A stretch of 64,000 nucleotides of DNA from Rhodopirellula baltica SH 1 (GCF_000196115.1 NC_005027.1:2232001-2296000), one strand, 5' to 3'. Counted from the first letter of the stretch, positions 1 through 7,627 are shown. A program made the numbers and translations. Notes: generated by a model not told the origin, from the letters alone.

Positions 1-2
1 CT

Positions 3-815
3 CGACCGGATGTGATGGTGATCGATGTCTCCGCAGAAATATCGATGCTCACGCGTTTGGCGTCGATTCCGCAAATCGTGATGCGGCAACATGGGCGTCG
101 CGACGACCCGGCTCATTTGGCAGCTTACGAAGCCGCACACTCACTGCTCGCACCATTTCCACAGTCGATGGAAGACGACATCACGCCCGATTTCGTACGA
201 GAAAAAACGGTGTACCTGGACGGGTTTTGCCGTGAGCAAACGAATGAAACGTTGGACCCTACTCAAGAAACAATACAAATTCGCGAGCGGCCGATGATCG
301 TGGTGATGTTTGGTCGAGGAGGAACGGGTGACGTTCACCAGCATTTGCGAGATGCGGCAACCATGGTTCCACACGCAGACTGGGTCGTTTTGGGAAAAGA
401 CGACGATTCGAACGCCGAACGAACACCGTCGAATTTGTTCTTCGCCGGTTGGCAAGACAATCCTGGCAAATGGATCGCCAATGCCAGCGTCGTCGTCACT
501 TCAGCGGGTCACAACAGCGTGATGGAACTCGGGCACGCACGGTGCCGATTCATTGCGATTGTAGAAGACCGTCCCTTCGAAGAACAAATTCGAAAAGCCA
601 AAATTCTCAGCCGCGAGCGGTTGGCGATCGGACTGACAGGTTGGCCTGCATCAACCCGGTGGCCGGCTCTGATTGAGGAAGCAATGTTGTTGGATCCATC
701 GCCATGGCGAGATGTCTTTGAACACGATGGAGCCTCCCAGGCGGCAGAGCATATTGCTCAAGTCGCTCGCTGGTCGCACGAAGCCAGAATGTCAGGGGAG
801 TTGGTGACGCTATGA
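3..815 (+). CDS. MurG-like (GT28 C-terminal domain) glycosyltransferase, 5' end outside window
   Basis: The frame is open to the left edge. An internal GTG at 12 is preceded in frame by R-P-D, and 'PDVMVIDVS' is a typical buried strand of GT-B glycosyltransferases, so the true start lies upstream. The C-terminal half (about residues 95-235) has a GT28-like nucleotide-sugar site: MIVVMFGRGGTGD, a FFAGWQDN segment, then SAGHNSVMELGHARCRFIAI followed by F-x-E-Q. It probably transfers a sugar from a nucleotide donor for exopolysaccharide or cell-surface glycan synthesis. The stop overlaps the next glycosyltransferase start (ATGA at 812), so the two are translationally coupled. The acceptor cannot be told. 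Confidence 0.75.
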   Translation, partial: RPDVMVIDVSAEISMLTRLASIPQIVMRQHGRRDDPAHLAAYEAAHSLLAPFPQSMEDDITPDFVREKTVYLDGFCREQTNETLDPTQETIQIRERPMIVVMFGRGGTGDVHQHLRDAATMVPHADWVVLGKDDDSNAERTPSNLFFAGWQDNPGKWIANASVVVTSAGHNSVMELGHARCRFIAIVEDRPFEEQIRKAKILSRERLAIGLTGWPASTRWPALIEEAMLLDPSPWRDVFEHDGASQAAEHIAQVARWSHEARMSGELVTL

Positions 816-1672
816 GAATCAGTGTTCTCACCATCGTTCGCGGACGCCAAGCACATCTCGAAAACCAACTGAAGGGATTGCTGCAATCAACCGTCTTGCC
901 ACACGAATGGATCGTCGTCGGCATGAACCAGGAAGTCACACTGCCTGATTGCAAACGTTTTCCGATTCGTACATCTAGCGTTCATTATCTCACCGAGCCA
1001 CTTCCCTTGGCACAAGCCCGCAACCACGCGGCATCGCTATGCACGACGGACGGGATGGTGTTCTTGGACGTCGATTGCATTCCATCGCCCGACCTGATCG
1101 GAAAGATGGTGAATGCCATTCAAGCAGAAGACCGCTTGTGGATGGGACGTCCCCGCTACCTCCCTGCGGGAGCCGCCGACGGCGACTGGCAAATGGATCA
1201 ACTCCAACAGCAAGCTGTCGACCATCCTTTGCAACCACAACTCGGAGATCACGAACGACATAGCTCCGAACGATACGAAATGTTTTGGTCATTGTGCTTT
1301 GCAATCGGCCAGTCATCTTTCAAACGAATCGGAGGCTTTGATGACACGTTTGATGGCTACGGTGGCGAAGACACCGACTTCGCATTTTCTGCTAGGAATG
1401 CCGGTGTTCCATTTGGGTTCGTCAACGCAGTCGCCTATCACCAGCATCATTCGGTTTGCAAACCACCCCTGAACCATCTCAAGCCAATTGTCGAAAACGC
1501 TGAACGGTTTCGCCGCAAGTGGGGCGTATGGCCGATGGAATCCTGGCTCAACGCCTTTGCTGAACGAGAACTCATCGACTTCGACAAGGACGACGACTCA
1601 ATCGCAATCCATCGCCTGCCGACTGAATCGGAAATTCAAAAAGCAACGTCACTGACACCGGCCGGTTTTTGA
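812..1672 (+). CDS. Family 2 glycosyltransferase with galactosyltransferase-type C-terminal domain
   Basis: A 286-residue protein. The N-terminus MRISVLTIVRGR is the first strand of a GT-A fold, and FLDVDCIPSPD (near residue 85) supplies the D-x-D-like metal/nucleotide site. The segment IGGFDDTFDGYGGEDTDFAF (near 175-195) is the acceptor and catalytic region typical of the Glyco_transf_7C / GT2 galactosyltransferase type. No membrane segment is visible, so it is likely cytoplasmic or peripheral. It starts inside the stop of the upstream GT28-like gene (ATGA), pointing to a surface-polysaccharide operon that ends here. Donor and acceptor are unknown. Confidence 0.8.
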   Translation: MRISVLTIVRGRQAHLENQLKGLLQSTVLPHEWIVVGMNQEVTLPDCKRFPIRTSSVHYLTEPLPLAQARNHAASLCTTDGMVFLDVDCIPSPDLIGKMVNAIQAEDRLWMGRPRYLPAGAADGDWQMDQLQQQAVDHPLQPQLGDHERHSSERYEMFWSLCFAIGQSSFKRIGGFDDTFDGYGGEDTDFAFSARNAGVPFGFVNAVAYHQHHSVCKPPLNHLKPIVENAERFRRKWGVWPMESWLNAFAERELIDFDKDDDSIAIHRLPTESEIQKATSLTPAGF

Positions 1673-1885
1673 TCAAGCACCCAAGATTGAACAAGCGGAA
1701 CCAAGTGAACCGAGCGTTCCCTTGAATGGCTGAATGTCGGATGTGGTGGAGCCCATTCGTTTACACAATCTTCCCTGAGCTTTGTTCGCGCCCAAAGGTC
1801 GCGTTCCAAGATTCACCCTCCTGAACGCAAAGGTCATGCAGTTTCTAAGTGCTGTCCTGCCACGCGTTTGTCATCACCCTCCCTT
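1673..1885. other. Intergenic region up to the insertion sequence
   Basis: No credible coding region. The last ten bases (ACCCTCCCTT, 1876-1885) form the left half of a palindrome whose right half lies beyond the IS at 3258-3267. Confidence 0.5.
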
Positions 1886-1909
1886 GGGACGTTCGATTTA
1901 CAACTTGCG
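1886..1909 (+). repeat. Left terminal inverted repeat of the IS
   Basis: 24 bp, exactly the reverse complement of 3234-3257. The transposase stop codon (1917) lies 7 bp inside it. Confidence 0.93.
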
Positions 1910-1916
1910 TATTCAA

Positions 1917-2846
1917 CTACTGTGGGTTGAACGTGTAGTTGTAGTCGGGGAGATCTTTGTCGTATTCCACGTTCGGTGGTTTCGGCACTCTTTTCCCGCT
2001 CTTGCGAACAGGCTGGAATTCGGGGAGTTCTGCTGTGGTGACGTTCAACCCGGTCTGGGTGGATGTTGATTCAGCAGCCTCTGCTACGTCCGAGGCTGTT
2101 GAAAAAATTCGGCCTGAAAACGCTCGTTCGACGTGGCTAAACTCTCGCCGTTCAATCGGATTGTATTTCGAGCAATGAACCGGATAGTGGGCCACCTGAA
2201 TCGGCAACCCGAGTTCATTGGACAGTTCCTGAAGATGGTGCTTGAGCGTGTTTGAACGGTAGCTGTTGCTGCCACCACAATCACACAAGAGGAGAATTCG
2301 CTTGGCCGAGGCGTGCTGGACCGAACCAACTTCTTCCCAGTACCTTTGAAACGATGCCACCGCGAATTCACCGGTGTCGCTACCTGTGGTCACTGTCACG
2401 TGCCCCGTGTTTTCTTGCACGTCGTAGATCCCATGCGGTGTGACTTCGCCATCACTGTAAGCTGGTAGATCATGGTCGAGAACTTCCGCTGCCTGATTGG
2501 CAATCACGTCGCCGCTACGGTGGACTTCACCCAGCGATTCCTTTCGTTTGCTATCAATGCTAAACACAGGATCTCCCGTGTTTTTGTAGTCCTCGATGGA
2601 CTTCTCGATCTTTTCAAACTGCTCGTCACGGTCGCGACTTGGCGCCTTGGTTTTTGATTTCACCTGCTGGCGAGTCTTGAACCCCATCTCGCCGAGCAAA
2701 CGAGAAACCACTTCGTTTGCAACCTTGATTCCTCGCTGGAACAATTCTCTGACAATCTCAGCGACCGACAGATGCGTCCACTTCAAGCCAGGCACGGTGG
2801 GACTACCGGCAGTATTGTCTTGGATCACTGCCCGCAACTCATTCAT
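1917..2846 (-). CDS. ISAzo13-type transposase, catalytic DDE part (orfB)
   Basis: 309 residues from the internal ATG at 2846, but the frame is open upstream to the slippery site, so the physiological product is probably the orfA-orfB fusion of about 405 residues, normal for the family. The catalytic triad is visible: Asp in VFSIDSKRKE, Asp in LLLCDCGGSNSYR, and Glu in CSKYNPIERREFSHVE. A conserved SDGEVTPHGIYDV strand lies between. All are diagnostic of the 'Rhodopirellula transposase' (DDE_Tnp_ISAZ013) domain. There are no internal stops. Confidence 0.9.
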   Translation of the reverse strand: MNELRAVIQDNTAGSPTVPGLKWTHLSVAEIVRELFQRGIKVANEVVSRLLGEMGFKTRQQVKSKTKAPSRDRDEQFEKIEKSIEDYKNTGDPVFSIDSKRKESLGEVHRSGDVIANQAAEVLDHDLPAYSDGEVTPHGIYDVQENTGHVTVTTGSDTGEFAVASFQRYWEEVGSVQHASAKRILLLCDCGGSNSYRSNTLKHHLQELSNELGLPIQVAHYPVHCSKYNPIERREFSHVERAFSGRIFSTASDVAEAAESTSTQTGLNVTTAELPEFQPVRKSGKRVPKPPNVEYDKDLPDYNYTFNPQ

Positions 2847-2860
2847 GAGTGACGGACAGC

Positions 2861-3133
2861 TCAGTTCTTTTTTGGGCGGCCACCTCCTTCGACTCGCTGG
2901 CGTCCTTCCAGGGGATCACCATCAGCAAGGCTCTCCAGCTCTTTGATGCCACTTGCGATCGTGTTCTCACAGCAGCCAAGTACTTTGGCGATGTAGCGGA
3001 TGCCTCCGAAAGGAAGCTTCCTGGCTTCGATCGCTGCGTAGCGTCGACGATCCTTCTCGCCGAGAGTCCGAAAAAAGTTTCGCATGTGGGATTCGACCGC
3101 TTGGTCGAAGTGGTGTTCCATTGCAAGTGTCAT
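2861..3133 (-). CDS. ISAzo13-type transposase, N-terminal part (orfA)
   Basis: 90 residues from ATG at 3133, chosen because AAGGAG lies six bases upstream; an in-frame start at 3184 would add 17 residues but has no better ribosome site. It carries the family's DNA-binding region: E-K-D-R-R-R-Y-A-A-I-E-A (near 21-32), then GGIRYIAKVLGCCENTIASG (about 37-56), a helix-turn-helix, and the basic tail GGGRPKKN. It stops at TGA (2861) immediately after the slippery A_AAA_AAG. On its own it would bind the IS ends without catalysis; the -1 product fuses it to orfB. Confidence 0.88.
   Translation of the reverse strand: MTLAMEHHFDQAVESHMRNFFRTLGEKDRRRYAAIEARKLPFGGIRYIAKVLGCCENTIASGIKELESLADGDPLEGRQRVEGGGRPKKN
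2867..2873 (-). promoter_or_regulatory. Programmed -1 ribosomal frameshift site (A_AAA_AAG)
   Basis: In the orfA frame the minus strand reads CCA AAA AAG AAC TGA, which places a canonical A_AAA_AAG heptamer four codons before the stop. Slipping back one base gives AAA AAA GAA CTG and continues without a stop into orfB. An AAGGAGGT Shine-Dalgarno-like sequence (2882-2889) lies about nine bases upstream, as in the stimulator of the dnaX -1 site. A small palindrome, ACTCATGAATGAGT, lies downstream. Confidence 0.82.
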
Positions 3134-3233
3134 GACACACTCCTTCAAAGTCAAAGATCCTTTCAGTCCATTCGATAACCCCATTGTAACGAGCAGGCGA
3201 TTTCAGCCGAATGCAATGCTAGCAAAGCGGTTC

Positions 3234-3257
3234 CGCAAGTTGTAAATCGAACGTCCC
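3234..3257 (-). repeat. Right terminal inverted repeat of the IS
   Basis: Perfect 24-bp match to the left end. It lies 100 bp upstream of the transposase start codon. Confidence 0.93.
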
Positions 3258-3370
3258 TTGGGAGGGTCGAGCGGAGCGAGGGGAGGGCCGAGCATTGGAT
3301 CCAGCGCGTAACCCTCCCCGGCCCGAAGCGGGCCGACCCTCCCAAAAGGAGGGTGAAGCAAGACTGCACG
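3258..3370. repeat. REP-like cluster of palindromes at the IS target
   Basis: Starts with the right half of the split palindrome (TTGGGAGGGT). It then holds CCCGGCCCGAAGCGGGCCG and ACCCTCCC-AAAA-GGAGGGT (about 3343-3361), both strong hairpins. Together with the left half at 1876-1885 this was one repeat block before the IS inserted. It could also act as a terminator. Confidence 0.6.
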
Positions 3371-3652
3371 ACCTTCCTTCCGCGCGGGCGGTAGTTGCAA
3401 GATGTCACGAACACAGCACCTAAAAACTGCAAAACCTCAACGCAGTTGGTGAGGGTCGGAATCCAAGCGTTCAGCGAGGAAGCCGGGGAGGGCAGTACGC
3501 GCAACTCCCAACTCAAAGCGCTCCCGCGTTCATCGAGCCAGCTTCGCTCCACTCCCCGAAACTTCATTCGAGAACGCATTCGCTGCAGTAAGTACAACCA
3601 AATGCAGTATCAGACCACGACAACAGCTGGCTGGAAGAACGAAGTCCAGTTC
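3371..3652. other. Non-coding spacer
   Basis: No convincing gene. A 109-codon plus-strand frame here has low-complexity, unfamily-like composition. The sigma-54-type promoter of the next gene follows. Confidence 0.45.
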
Positions 3653-3667
3653 TGGCACGGTAGTTGC
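3653..3667 (+). promoter_or_regulatory. Sigma-54 (-24/-12) promoter
   Basis: TGGCACGGTAGTTGC is a near-perfect match to TGGCACG-N4-TTGC, with GG and GC separated by exactly ten bases. A transcript starting about 12 bases later would have a ~55-nt leader before ATG 3735, which is preceded by a GAAGGA ribosome site. Confidence 0.82.
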
Positions 3668-3734
3668 GACTCATCAATCTCATCAAGCAACCGTTTGATG
3701 AAATTACCAACTACAGCAAACTGAAGGATCTCAC

Positions 3735-4205
3735 ATGTCTCTTGAAACCAAAATCGACTTGAACGAAACCACCATCGAAAAGCTTCAAAAGCTGATTCGG
3801 GCCAACATCGACTCGTACAACGGCTTTCACGAGTCCGCAGAAGAGCTGAAGGATGAGCGTTTGGCAACGTTGTTCCGCAGCATTGGCGACGAACGTTCGG
3901 CGATGGCCAGCGAACTGCAGCAGTACGTCGAATTCAACGGCAAAGAAGCCGAAGACGACGGCAGCGTTGCCGCCAAGACGCACCGCATTTGGATCAACAT
4001 CCGAGGCAAACTCAACGGCGGCGATGCAACGGTCATCTTGATCGAAGCTGAGCGTGGTGAAGACCACATCAAGGAAGCCTACGAAGATGTCTTGAAGGAC
4101 ACCGCAGGCAGCGCCATGAACGATGTCTTGACCGCCCAATACGCCAAAGTCAAAGCCGGCCACGACAAAATCCGCGATCTCCGCGATGCCTACAAAGCCA
4201 GCTGA
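3735..4205 (+). CDS. PA2169/DUF2383 family four-helix-bundle protein
   Basis: 156 residues, almost entirely charged amphipathic helix. It matches the ferritin-like DUF2383 / 'PA2169 family four-helix-bundle' type: a short N-terminal helix, then IDSYNGFHESAEEL, LATLFRSIGDERSAMASELQ and a C-terminal IEAERGEDHIKEAYEDVL. The E/D/H positions could bind metal as in ferritin-like proteins, but the role is not established. Family members are usually stress or stationary-phase proteins. It is monocistronic: a sigma-54 promoter stands upstream and a strong hairpin terminator (4248-4275) follows. Confidence 0.85.
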   Translation: MSLETKIDLNETTIEKLQKLIRANIDSYNGFHESAEELKDERLATLFRSIGDERSAMASELQQYVEFNGKEAEDDGSVAAKTHRIWINIRGKLNGGDATVILIEAERGEDHIKEAYEDVLKDTAGSAMNDVLTAQYAKVKAGHDKIRDLRDAYKAS

Positions 4206-4247
4206 TCTCGGCTGGTCAAATCATTTCGGTTTCCAAACCGAACAACG

Positions 4248-4275
4248 AAAGCCATGTCCCATGACATGGCTTTTT
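4248..4275 (+). terminator. Rho-independent terminator after the DUF2383 gene
   Basis: Perfect 11-bp stem AAAGCCATGTC / GACATGGCTTT with a four-base loop, followed by a T run. Confidence 0.9.
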
Positions 4276-4677
4276 GTTTGCGCCAACGACATTCTGCTCG
4301 AGCTTTAGCCGGAGCCAAAAGTGGTATAGGCGTCCAGCCTGTAATTGCTTGTACCAAATCCTCAAAGCCCACACCACAACTCCGACTCCTATTCTTCTTC
4401 TTCGTTCACAACCAAGCCCAACTGGTCAAAGCAAACTCAACAGAGCTTTGAGCTATGCAAGCAACCGCCATCATTGACCAATGATGATCGCAAAGCAACC
4501 AAAAGCATAGCCGAATCGAACGACGTCCCGGTATCCCGAACAACGAAGGCGAAGAAGATGAGTGTGCGATTAGCGAAGATCAGTGTTCAGCAATTTCACA
4601 TTTCAAGAACACTGACCAGCTGCCATCGCACACTACTGGCCCCTTCAAAGAGCGACACCCTAACACTGCTGAATTTC
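4276..4677. other. Intergenic region at the distal end of the cassette array
   Basis: No credible gene on either strand; the longest frame (117 codons, plus strand) is Ser/Thr/Gln-rich and resembles no family. A half REP (GTGGTATAGGCGTCCAGCCTG, near 4321) belongs to the GGCTTCCAGCC repeat family seen elsewhere in the window. It may contain decayed cassette DNA. Confidence 0.4.
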
Positions 4678-4813
4678 TTTCGACGGAATCTTCCCTGACA
4701 TCGCCTTCAACCAACCGGACGATTCCTGAACTTCCAAAAACTGCGACATTACCAACGAGCTTTGCCAAACAACGTAGATCCCTCAAATCCATAGCAAAAA
4801 CAACATGTTATGC
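4678..4813 (-). repeat. attC-like site 1 (distal end)
   Basis: R'' is GCATAAC (GTTATGC on plus, 4807-4813), 10 bp after the stop of the 117-residue gene. The inner blocks CGCCTTCAA and GATTCCTGAACT align with the other sites. The R' end near 4678-4684 is degenerate. Confidence 0.65.
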
Positions 4814-4823
4814 GACCGCAACA

Positions 4824-5177
4824 CTACGCAAAGGCATCCAACGTCTTGGCAGCCGCAAGTCCGATGTCTGACCAACGTGTATCGGCCCACAATCGGTCGA
4901 AGTTTGTAAGATCGCAATCGAAGCAATCGCAGAACGCGATGAATTCGGCGTCGAACGCAAACGCAGTGTCAAGCTCCACAGACGACAGCGAATCGCGAAA
5001 CCAAAGTTGTTCCCGCATGAGGGAAGAGTGTTGATCCCATTGGCACGCGAGTTCGTTTGGCACGTGGACGTAGGGTACGGTCTCGGTGTATCTCCGCTGC
5101 CTGTCAACGCAAGATAGGTCAGCAAGCGTGTCAAGCATGTTCCGTCGAGAATTCGCAATGAGTTCTGCCCCAACCAT
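4824..5177 (-). CDS. Cassette gene, hypothetical protein (117 aa)
   Basis: Unrecognised soluble protein from ATG 5177 (MVGAELIANSRRN). A longer frame up to 5279 would translate the attC site, so the shorter start is preferred. It is acidic and Trp/Cys-bearing, with no signal peptide or membrane helix. The first ten bases after the R'-like core precede the start and the stop is 10 bp from the next R'' core, which is the normal cassette layout. A degenerate upstream attC suggests an old cassette. Confidence 0.6.
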   Translation of the reverse strand: MVGAELIANSRRNMLDTLADLSCVDRQRRYTETVPYVHVPNELACQWDQHSSLMREQLWFRDSLSSVELDTAFAFDAEFIAFCDCFDCDLTNFDRLWADTRWSDIGLAAAKTLDAFA

Positions 5178-5187
5178 TTGACGAGGC

Positions 5188-5336
5188 CACAAAGCGGAAT
5201 TTACAACAACACGGCGCCGAACCAAACGAGCGATGTCTGAATTCCGCTCAATTATACCAATGCCATCCCACGCGACCAACCAAGGAAGGACTGCCGAAGG
5301 AACAAGCGTGATAACCGCGCTGATTGCAAGTTACGT
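5188..5336 (-). repeat. attC-like site 2
   Basis: R'' is ACGTAAC (plus GTTACGT, 5330-5336) overlapping the TAA stop of the next gene. The inner blocks CCAATGCCATCCCACGCGAC and CAACCAAGGAAGG match the family. The R' end near 5188-5194 (CACAAAG) is degenerate. Confidence 0.7.
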
Positions 5337-5771
5337 GAAGGTCAATGTACGAACGATCGCCTCGAATGCAGATCGCCAGCGTCCAAACAAATCGGGGTGT
5401 GCTTTAAATTGAAATTGATAAGCAGAATCGCCGAAAACGATGAAATATGAAATCGCGGTAAGCGTGAATCCCCTTTGTGACGACGTAAATTCATGCCATG
5501 CAACGTCGTAGCCATCGCAGGAAAACGAGCCACTACCGTGCCCTACGTAGTCTGCGACACCGGTTTGCAGAAAAGCGACGTTGCCGATCATGTAGGATTC
5601 AGAGTTGGAAGCCGCGTTTGATTCACGCGTCACCAAGAGTTGTGGCTGAATCTCGTTTTCGTCTTCCTCCGGTGCGGCGGCAACGAAGATATCATCACCT
5701 CCACCATTCCAGATATCCCATTCGTCGGGGATGTTGAGGCGCACTGAGTTGTCAGATGTCGAGTGACGCAT
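5331..5771 (-). CDS. Cassette gene, putative DcrB/PsbP-like protein (146 aa)
   Basis: Starts at ATG 5771, nine bases after the upstream R' core; its TAA stop lies inside the following R'' core. It begins with polar sequence and NIPDEWDIWN. The C-terminus (about 100-146) reads as alternating strands followed by FGRWRSAFEAIVRTLTF. That pattern, with an early 'IPxxW' segment, resembles the DcrB/PsbP/LpqN-like fold seen in small immunity or envelope proteins. This is a fold-level guess. No signal peptide is visible, so it is probably cytoplasmic. Confidence 0.55.
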   Translation of the reverse strand: MRHSTSDNSVRLNIPDEWDIWNGGGDDIFVAAAPEEDENEIQPQLLVTRESNAASNSESYMIGNVAFLQTGVADYVGHGSGSFSCDGYDVAWHEFTSSQRGFTLTAISYFIVFGDSAYQFQFKAHPDLFGRWRSAFEAIVRTLTFT

Positions 5772-5780
5772 GACTTAAGC

Positions 5781-5917
5781 GCTCAACGGAAGGTTTTTGC
5801 CACACCGCCTCAAACGAAGCGAGCGATGCCTGAACTACGAGAAATTGTACCAAGGCCGGCCCGCGACGCCAAAGTGGCAAGGTGTGCCGCAGCCCAAGCG
5901 TAAACACCATGTTGTGC
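5781..5917 (-). repeat. attC site 3 (137 bp)
   Basis: R' is GTTGAGC (plus GCTCAAC, 5781-5787), matching GTTRRRY exactly; R'' is GCACAAC (5911-5917). Its inner blocks are all conserved with sites 4-9. Confidence 0.85.
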
Positions 5918-5927
5918 GACCGGCGCG

Positions 5928-6299
5928 TTACTGGAGCACCCAATCTGGGTCGACGTTAATGTCAGCAGGTGTGAAACGGAACCCCAACGCCGCCCAAGCC
6001 GCATACATTGCTGCATGAGCAATCGCGTCATGGGCGTCCCAGCCGAGATTGGAACCAGCGATTGAAAGGACGGCCACCGTGCGGTCACGATCTGCCAAGC
6101 GAGTTGCATATCGAATGCCAGAGCAAGCGGAGACACCGTAGCCACGGGTGAATGTTTCGGGCGCATTGAAGTTGGTCTTAACAACCGAGTCGCATTCAAG
6201 ATCGAGCACAACAAATGAGTCACCATCGAATGGTCGAATCTCGACGACAACCGTTGCGGTTTCCTGAAGGCGTGCAACAGTGGCGGATGCTTGTATCAC
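5928..6299 (-). CDS. Cassette gene, hypothetical protein (123 aa)
   Basis: Starts at 6299 (MIQASATVARLQ), 15 bases after the preceding site, and stops with TAA 11 bases before R''. The sequence alternates beta-strand-like segments (TATVVVEIRPF, SFVVLDLEC) with a C-terminal Ala-rich helix, AHDAIAHAAMYAAWAALGF. No family was recognised, and no export signal or known catalytic motif is visible. Confidence 0.6.
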   Translation of the reverse strand: MIQASATVARLQETATVVVEIRPFDGDSFVVLDLECDSVVKTNFNAPETFTRGYGVSACSGIRYATRLADRDRTVAVLSIAGSNLGWDAHDAIAHAAMYAAWAALGFRFTPADINVDPDWVLQ

Positions 6300-6313
6300 A
6301 AGTAATCTAGGTC

Positions 6314-6450
6314 ACACAACGAGAAAGTTTTTACAACACCGCCCCAAATGAATGGAACGATGCCTAAACTACCGAAATTGTACCAACGCCAGCTCGCGTG
6401 ACCAACCAAGGAAGCTGTGTCGAAGGCCTAACGCAGAAACCTTGTTGCAA
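6314..6450 (-). repeat. attC site 4 (137 bp)
   Basis: Plus-strand boundaries ACACAAC (6314-6320) and GTTGCAA (6444-6450). The inner blocks CAACACCGCCCCAAATGAA and GCGTGACCAACCAAGGAAG are conserved. Confidence 0.82.
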
Positions 6451-6461
6451 CACTCGGGGCA

Positions 6462-6932
6462 CTACATTTGCGTCTGATTGCCAGAGAAAAGTGCCGCTGG
6501 TGCGGTCTTGCGAACCAACTTCAGGTAGTCCATTGAGCGCATCTCGGGGCATGCCATTACAGCATCGCAAAATTCAGGGGGCGGCGAGTATTCGTAGGCG
6601 TCGATATAGTGAAGAATCAAAGACGGCGCGACGAACAGTCGGTCACCGGACGGGACAAACAGATTGGAAACGCCGAGTTGGGCAGTGACGTTGTCAAGCG
6701 TGATCTGACATGGGCCATCGGTGAAGCGGTGGAAGTCACAAGCATGAGCGCCCATTGCCACACAGGGTTGCCATGGATTGACGAGCAACTGGTGCAGACG
6801 AGCGAATACCTCAGCGGAAATGTCGCCCTTCGAGTAGGCGTGACCGCGAGAAAGCCAACCGACAGCGATCAGCTTGCCCCCATGATCAGATGTGAAGTAG
6901 TCGCAGGGCGAGAGGTCAACGTAGTGTGCCAT
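6462..6932 (-). CDS. Cassette gene, DUF7919-like protein (156 aa)
   Basis: Starts at ATG 6932 (MAHYVDLSPCDYF). It resembles, from memory, a widespread small family: an N-terminal 'Y.DL.PY.YF' plus VGWLSRGHAYSKGD, then a mid-region with paired Cys/His (ACDFH), and a C-terminal APSLILHYIDAYEYSPPPEFCDAV. This matches the DUF7919 pattern ('NVGWLD..FP.G' ... 'AP.LI.HY....Y.PP..F..AV'). The function of that family is unknown; members often sit in accessory loci beside immunity-type genes. Confidence 0.65.
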   Translation of the reverse strand: MAHYVDLSPCDYFTSDHGGKLIAVGWLSRGHAYSKGDISAEVFARLHQLLVNPWQPCVAMGAHACDFHRFTDGPCQITLDNVTAQLGVSNLFVPSGDRLFVAPSLILHYIDAYEYSPPPEFCDAVMACPEMRSMDYLKLVRKTAPAALFSGNQTQM

Positions 6933-6949
6933 CTGTTAACGCAAGTGCC

Positions 6950-7086
6950 CTACAACGGAAGCTTCTTACAACACCGCCCTAAACAGAGCGAGCGATTCCT
7001 GAACTACAAGAGATTCTACCAAAGCCAGCCAGCGTTACCAACCAAGGAAGGTGTGCCGCAGGCCTCGCGGCAAACCCATGTTGTCG
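6950..7086 (-). repeat. attC site 5 (137 bp)
   Basis: Boundaries CTACAAC (6950-6956) and GTTGTCG (7080-7086), with full inner conservation. Confidence 0.82.
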
Positions 7087-7102
7087 GTCGCTGAATCGCG
7101 TG

Positions 7103-7474
7103 TCAGGTCTCCATTTCAGTGGGCAAACTTGGGAGGATCCGTGCTGGCGGTCTCCGATGCCGTGAAACCTCGACAAACGTAAAGCCAATCATCGCACTCG
7201 GATATTTGGACGTGGGCACATGCGTGAACGTACCACTGATGACAGAGCGTCCGCCGTATGCAAAACCGGGACCGCCCCTCGGTTGCAAACCTGCGTGAAA
7301 GGCGAAGCGGGAGAAATCCGGGACAACAATGTCGATCATCAATGAAGGATCGAAGGAAGTGTTTTCAGAGTCGACAATGACGAAAACGCCATCGATTGTG
7401 CCACAAAGGTGTGCGTTGATGCGACAGGTCACGGATTCCATTTGACATACGCGAATCAGTTGTGCGACGTCCAT
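7103..7474 (-). CDS. Cassette gene, hypothetical protein (123 aa)
   Basis: Starts at ATG 7474 (MDVAQLIRVCQMES), 14 bases after the previous site, and stops at TGA 7103. It is beta-rich, with GVFVIVDSENTSFD, IDIVVPDFSRFAFHAGL and a C-terminal AMIGFTFVEVSRHR. No transmembrane segment or catalytic motif is visible, and the family was not recognised. Confidence 0.6.
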   Translation of the reverse strand: MDVAQLIRVCQMESVTCRINAHLCGTIDGVFVIVDSENTSFDPSLMIDIVVPDFSRFAFHAGLQPRGGPGFAYGGRSVISGTFTHVPTSKYPSAMIGFTFVEVSRHRRPPARILPSLPTEMET

Positions 7475-7488
7475 GGGCAGCCTGCGAC

Positions 7489-7627
7489 CGACAATGAAAG
7501 GTTTTTACGACACCGCCCTAAACGAAGCGAGCGATGTTTGAACTACGGTAGTTGTACCAAGGCCATGGCCCGTTGCCAAAGAAACGAGGTGTGCCCGCAG
7601 GGCCTCAGCGTAAAACCCAAGTTAGCG
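7489..7627 (-). repeat. attC site 6 (139 bp)
   Basis: R'' is CGCTAAC (plus GTTAGCG, 7621-7627). The R' end (CGACAAT, 7489-7495) has AAC changed to AAT. The next gene reads through R'' and ends seven codons inside the site. Confidence 0.8.

Larger units (their letters stand above)
1886..3257 (-). mobile_element. Complete ISAzo13-type insertion sequence, 1372 bp
   Basis: Bounded by perfect 24-bp terminal inverted repeats at 1886-1909 and 3234-3257 (outer bases GGGACGTTCG, inner bases CAACTTGCG). Outside each end is a TT dinucleotide (1884-1885 and 3258-3259), a possible 2-bp target duplication. The element carries two minus-strand frames that together make one DDE transposase through a -1 frameshift signal. 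It sits exactly in the centre of a palindrome (CCCTCCC-TT-GGGAGGG once the IS is removed). Both ends and both frames are intact, so it looks recently active. Confidence 0.92.

Noticed and set aside
3395-3724. 109-codon plus-strand frame
   Set aside because: It overlaps the sigma-54 promoter, and its composition and start context do not support coding.
4345-4698. 117-codon plus-strand frame
   Set aside because: Low-complexity Ser/Thr/Gln sequence with no ribosome site; it runs into attC site 1.
5178-5279. N-terminal extension of the first distal cassette gene
   Set aside because: It would translate the attC-like site, which is conserved as DNA between cassettes.
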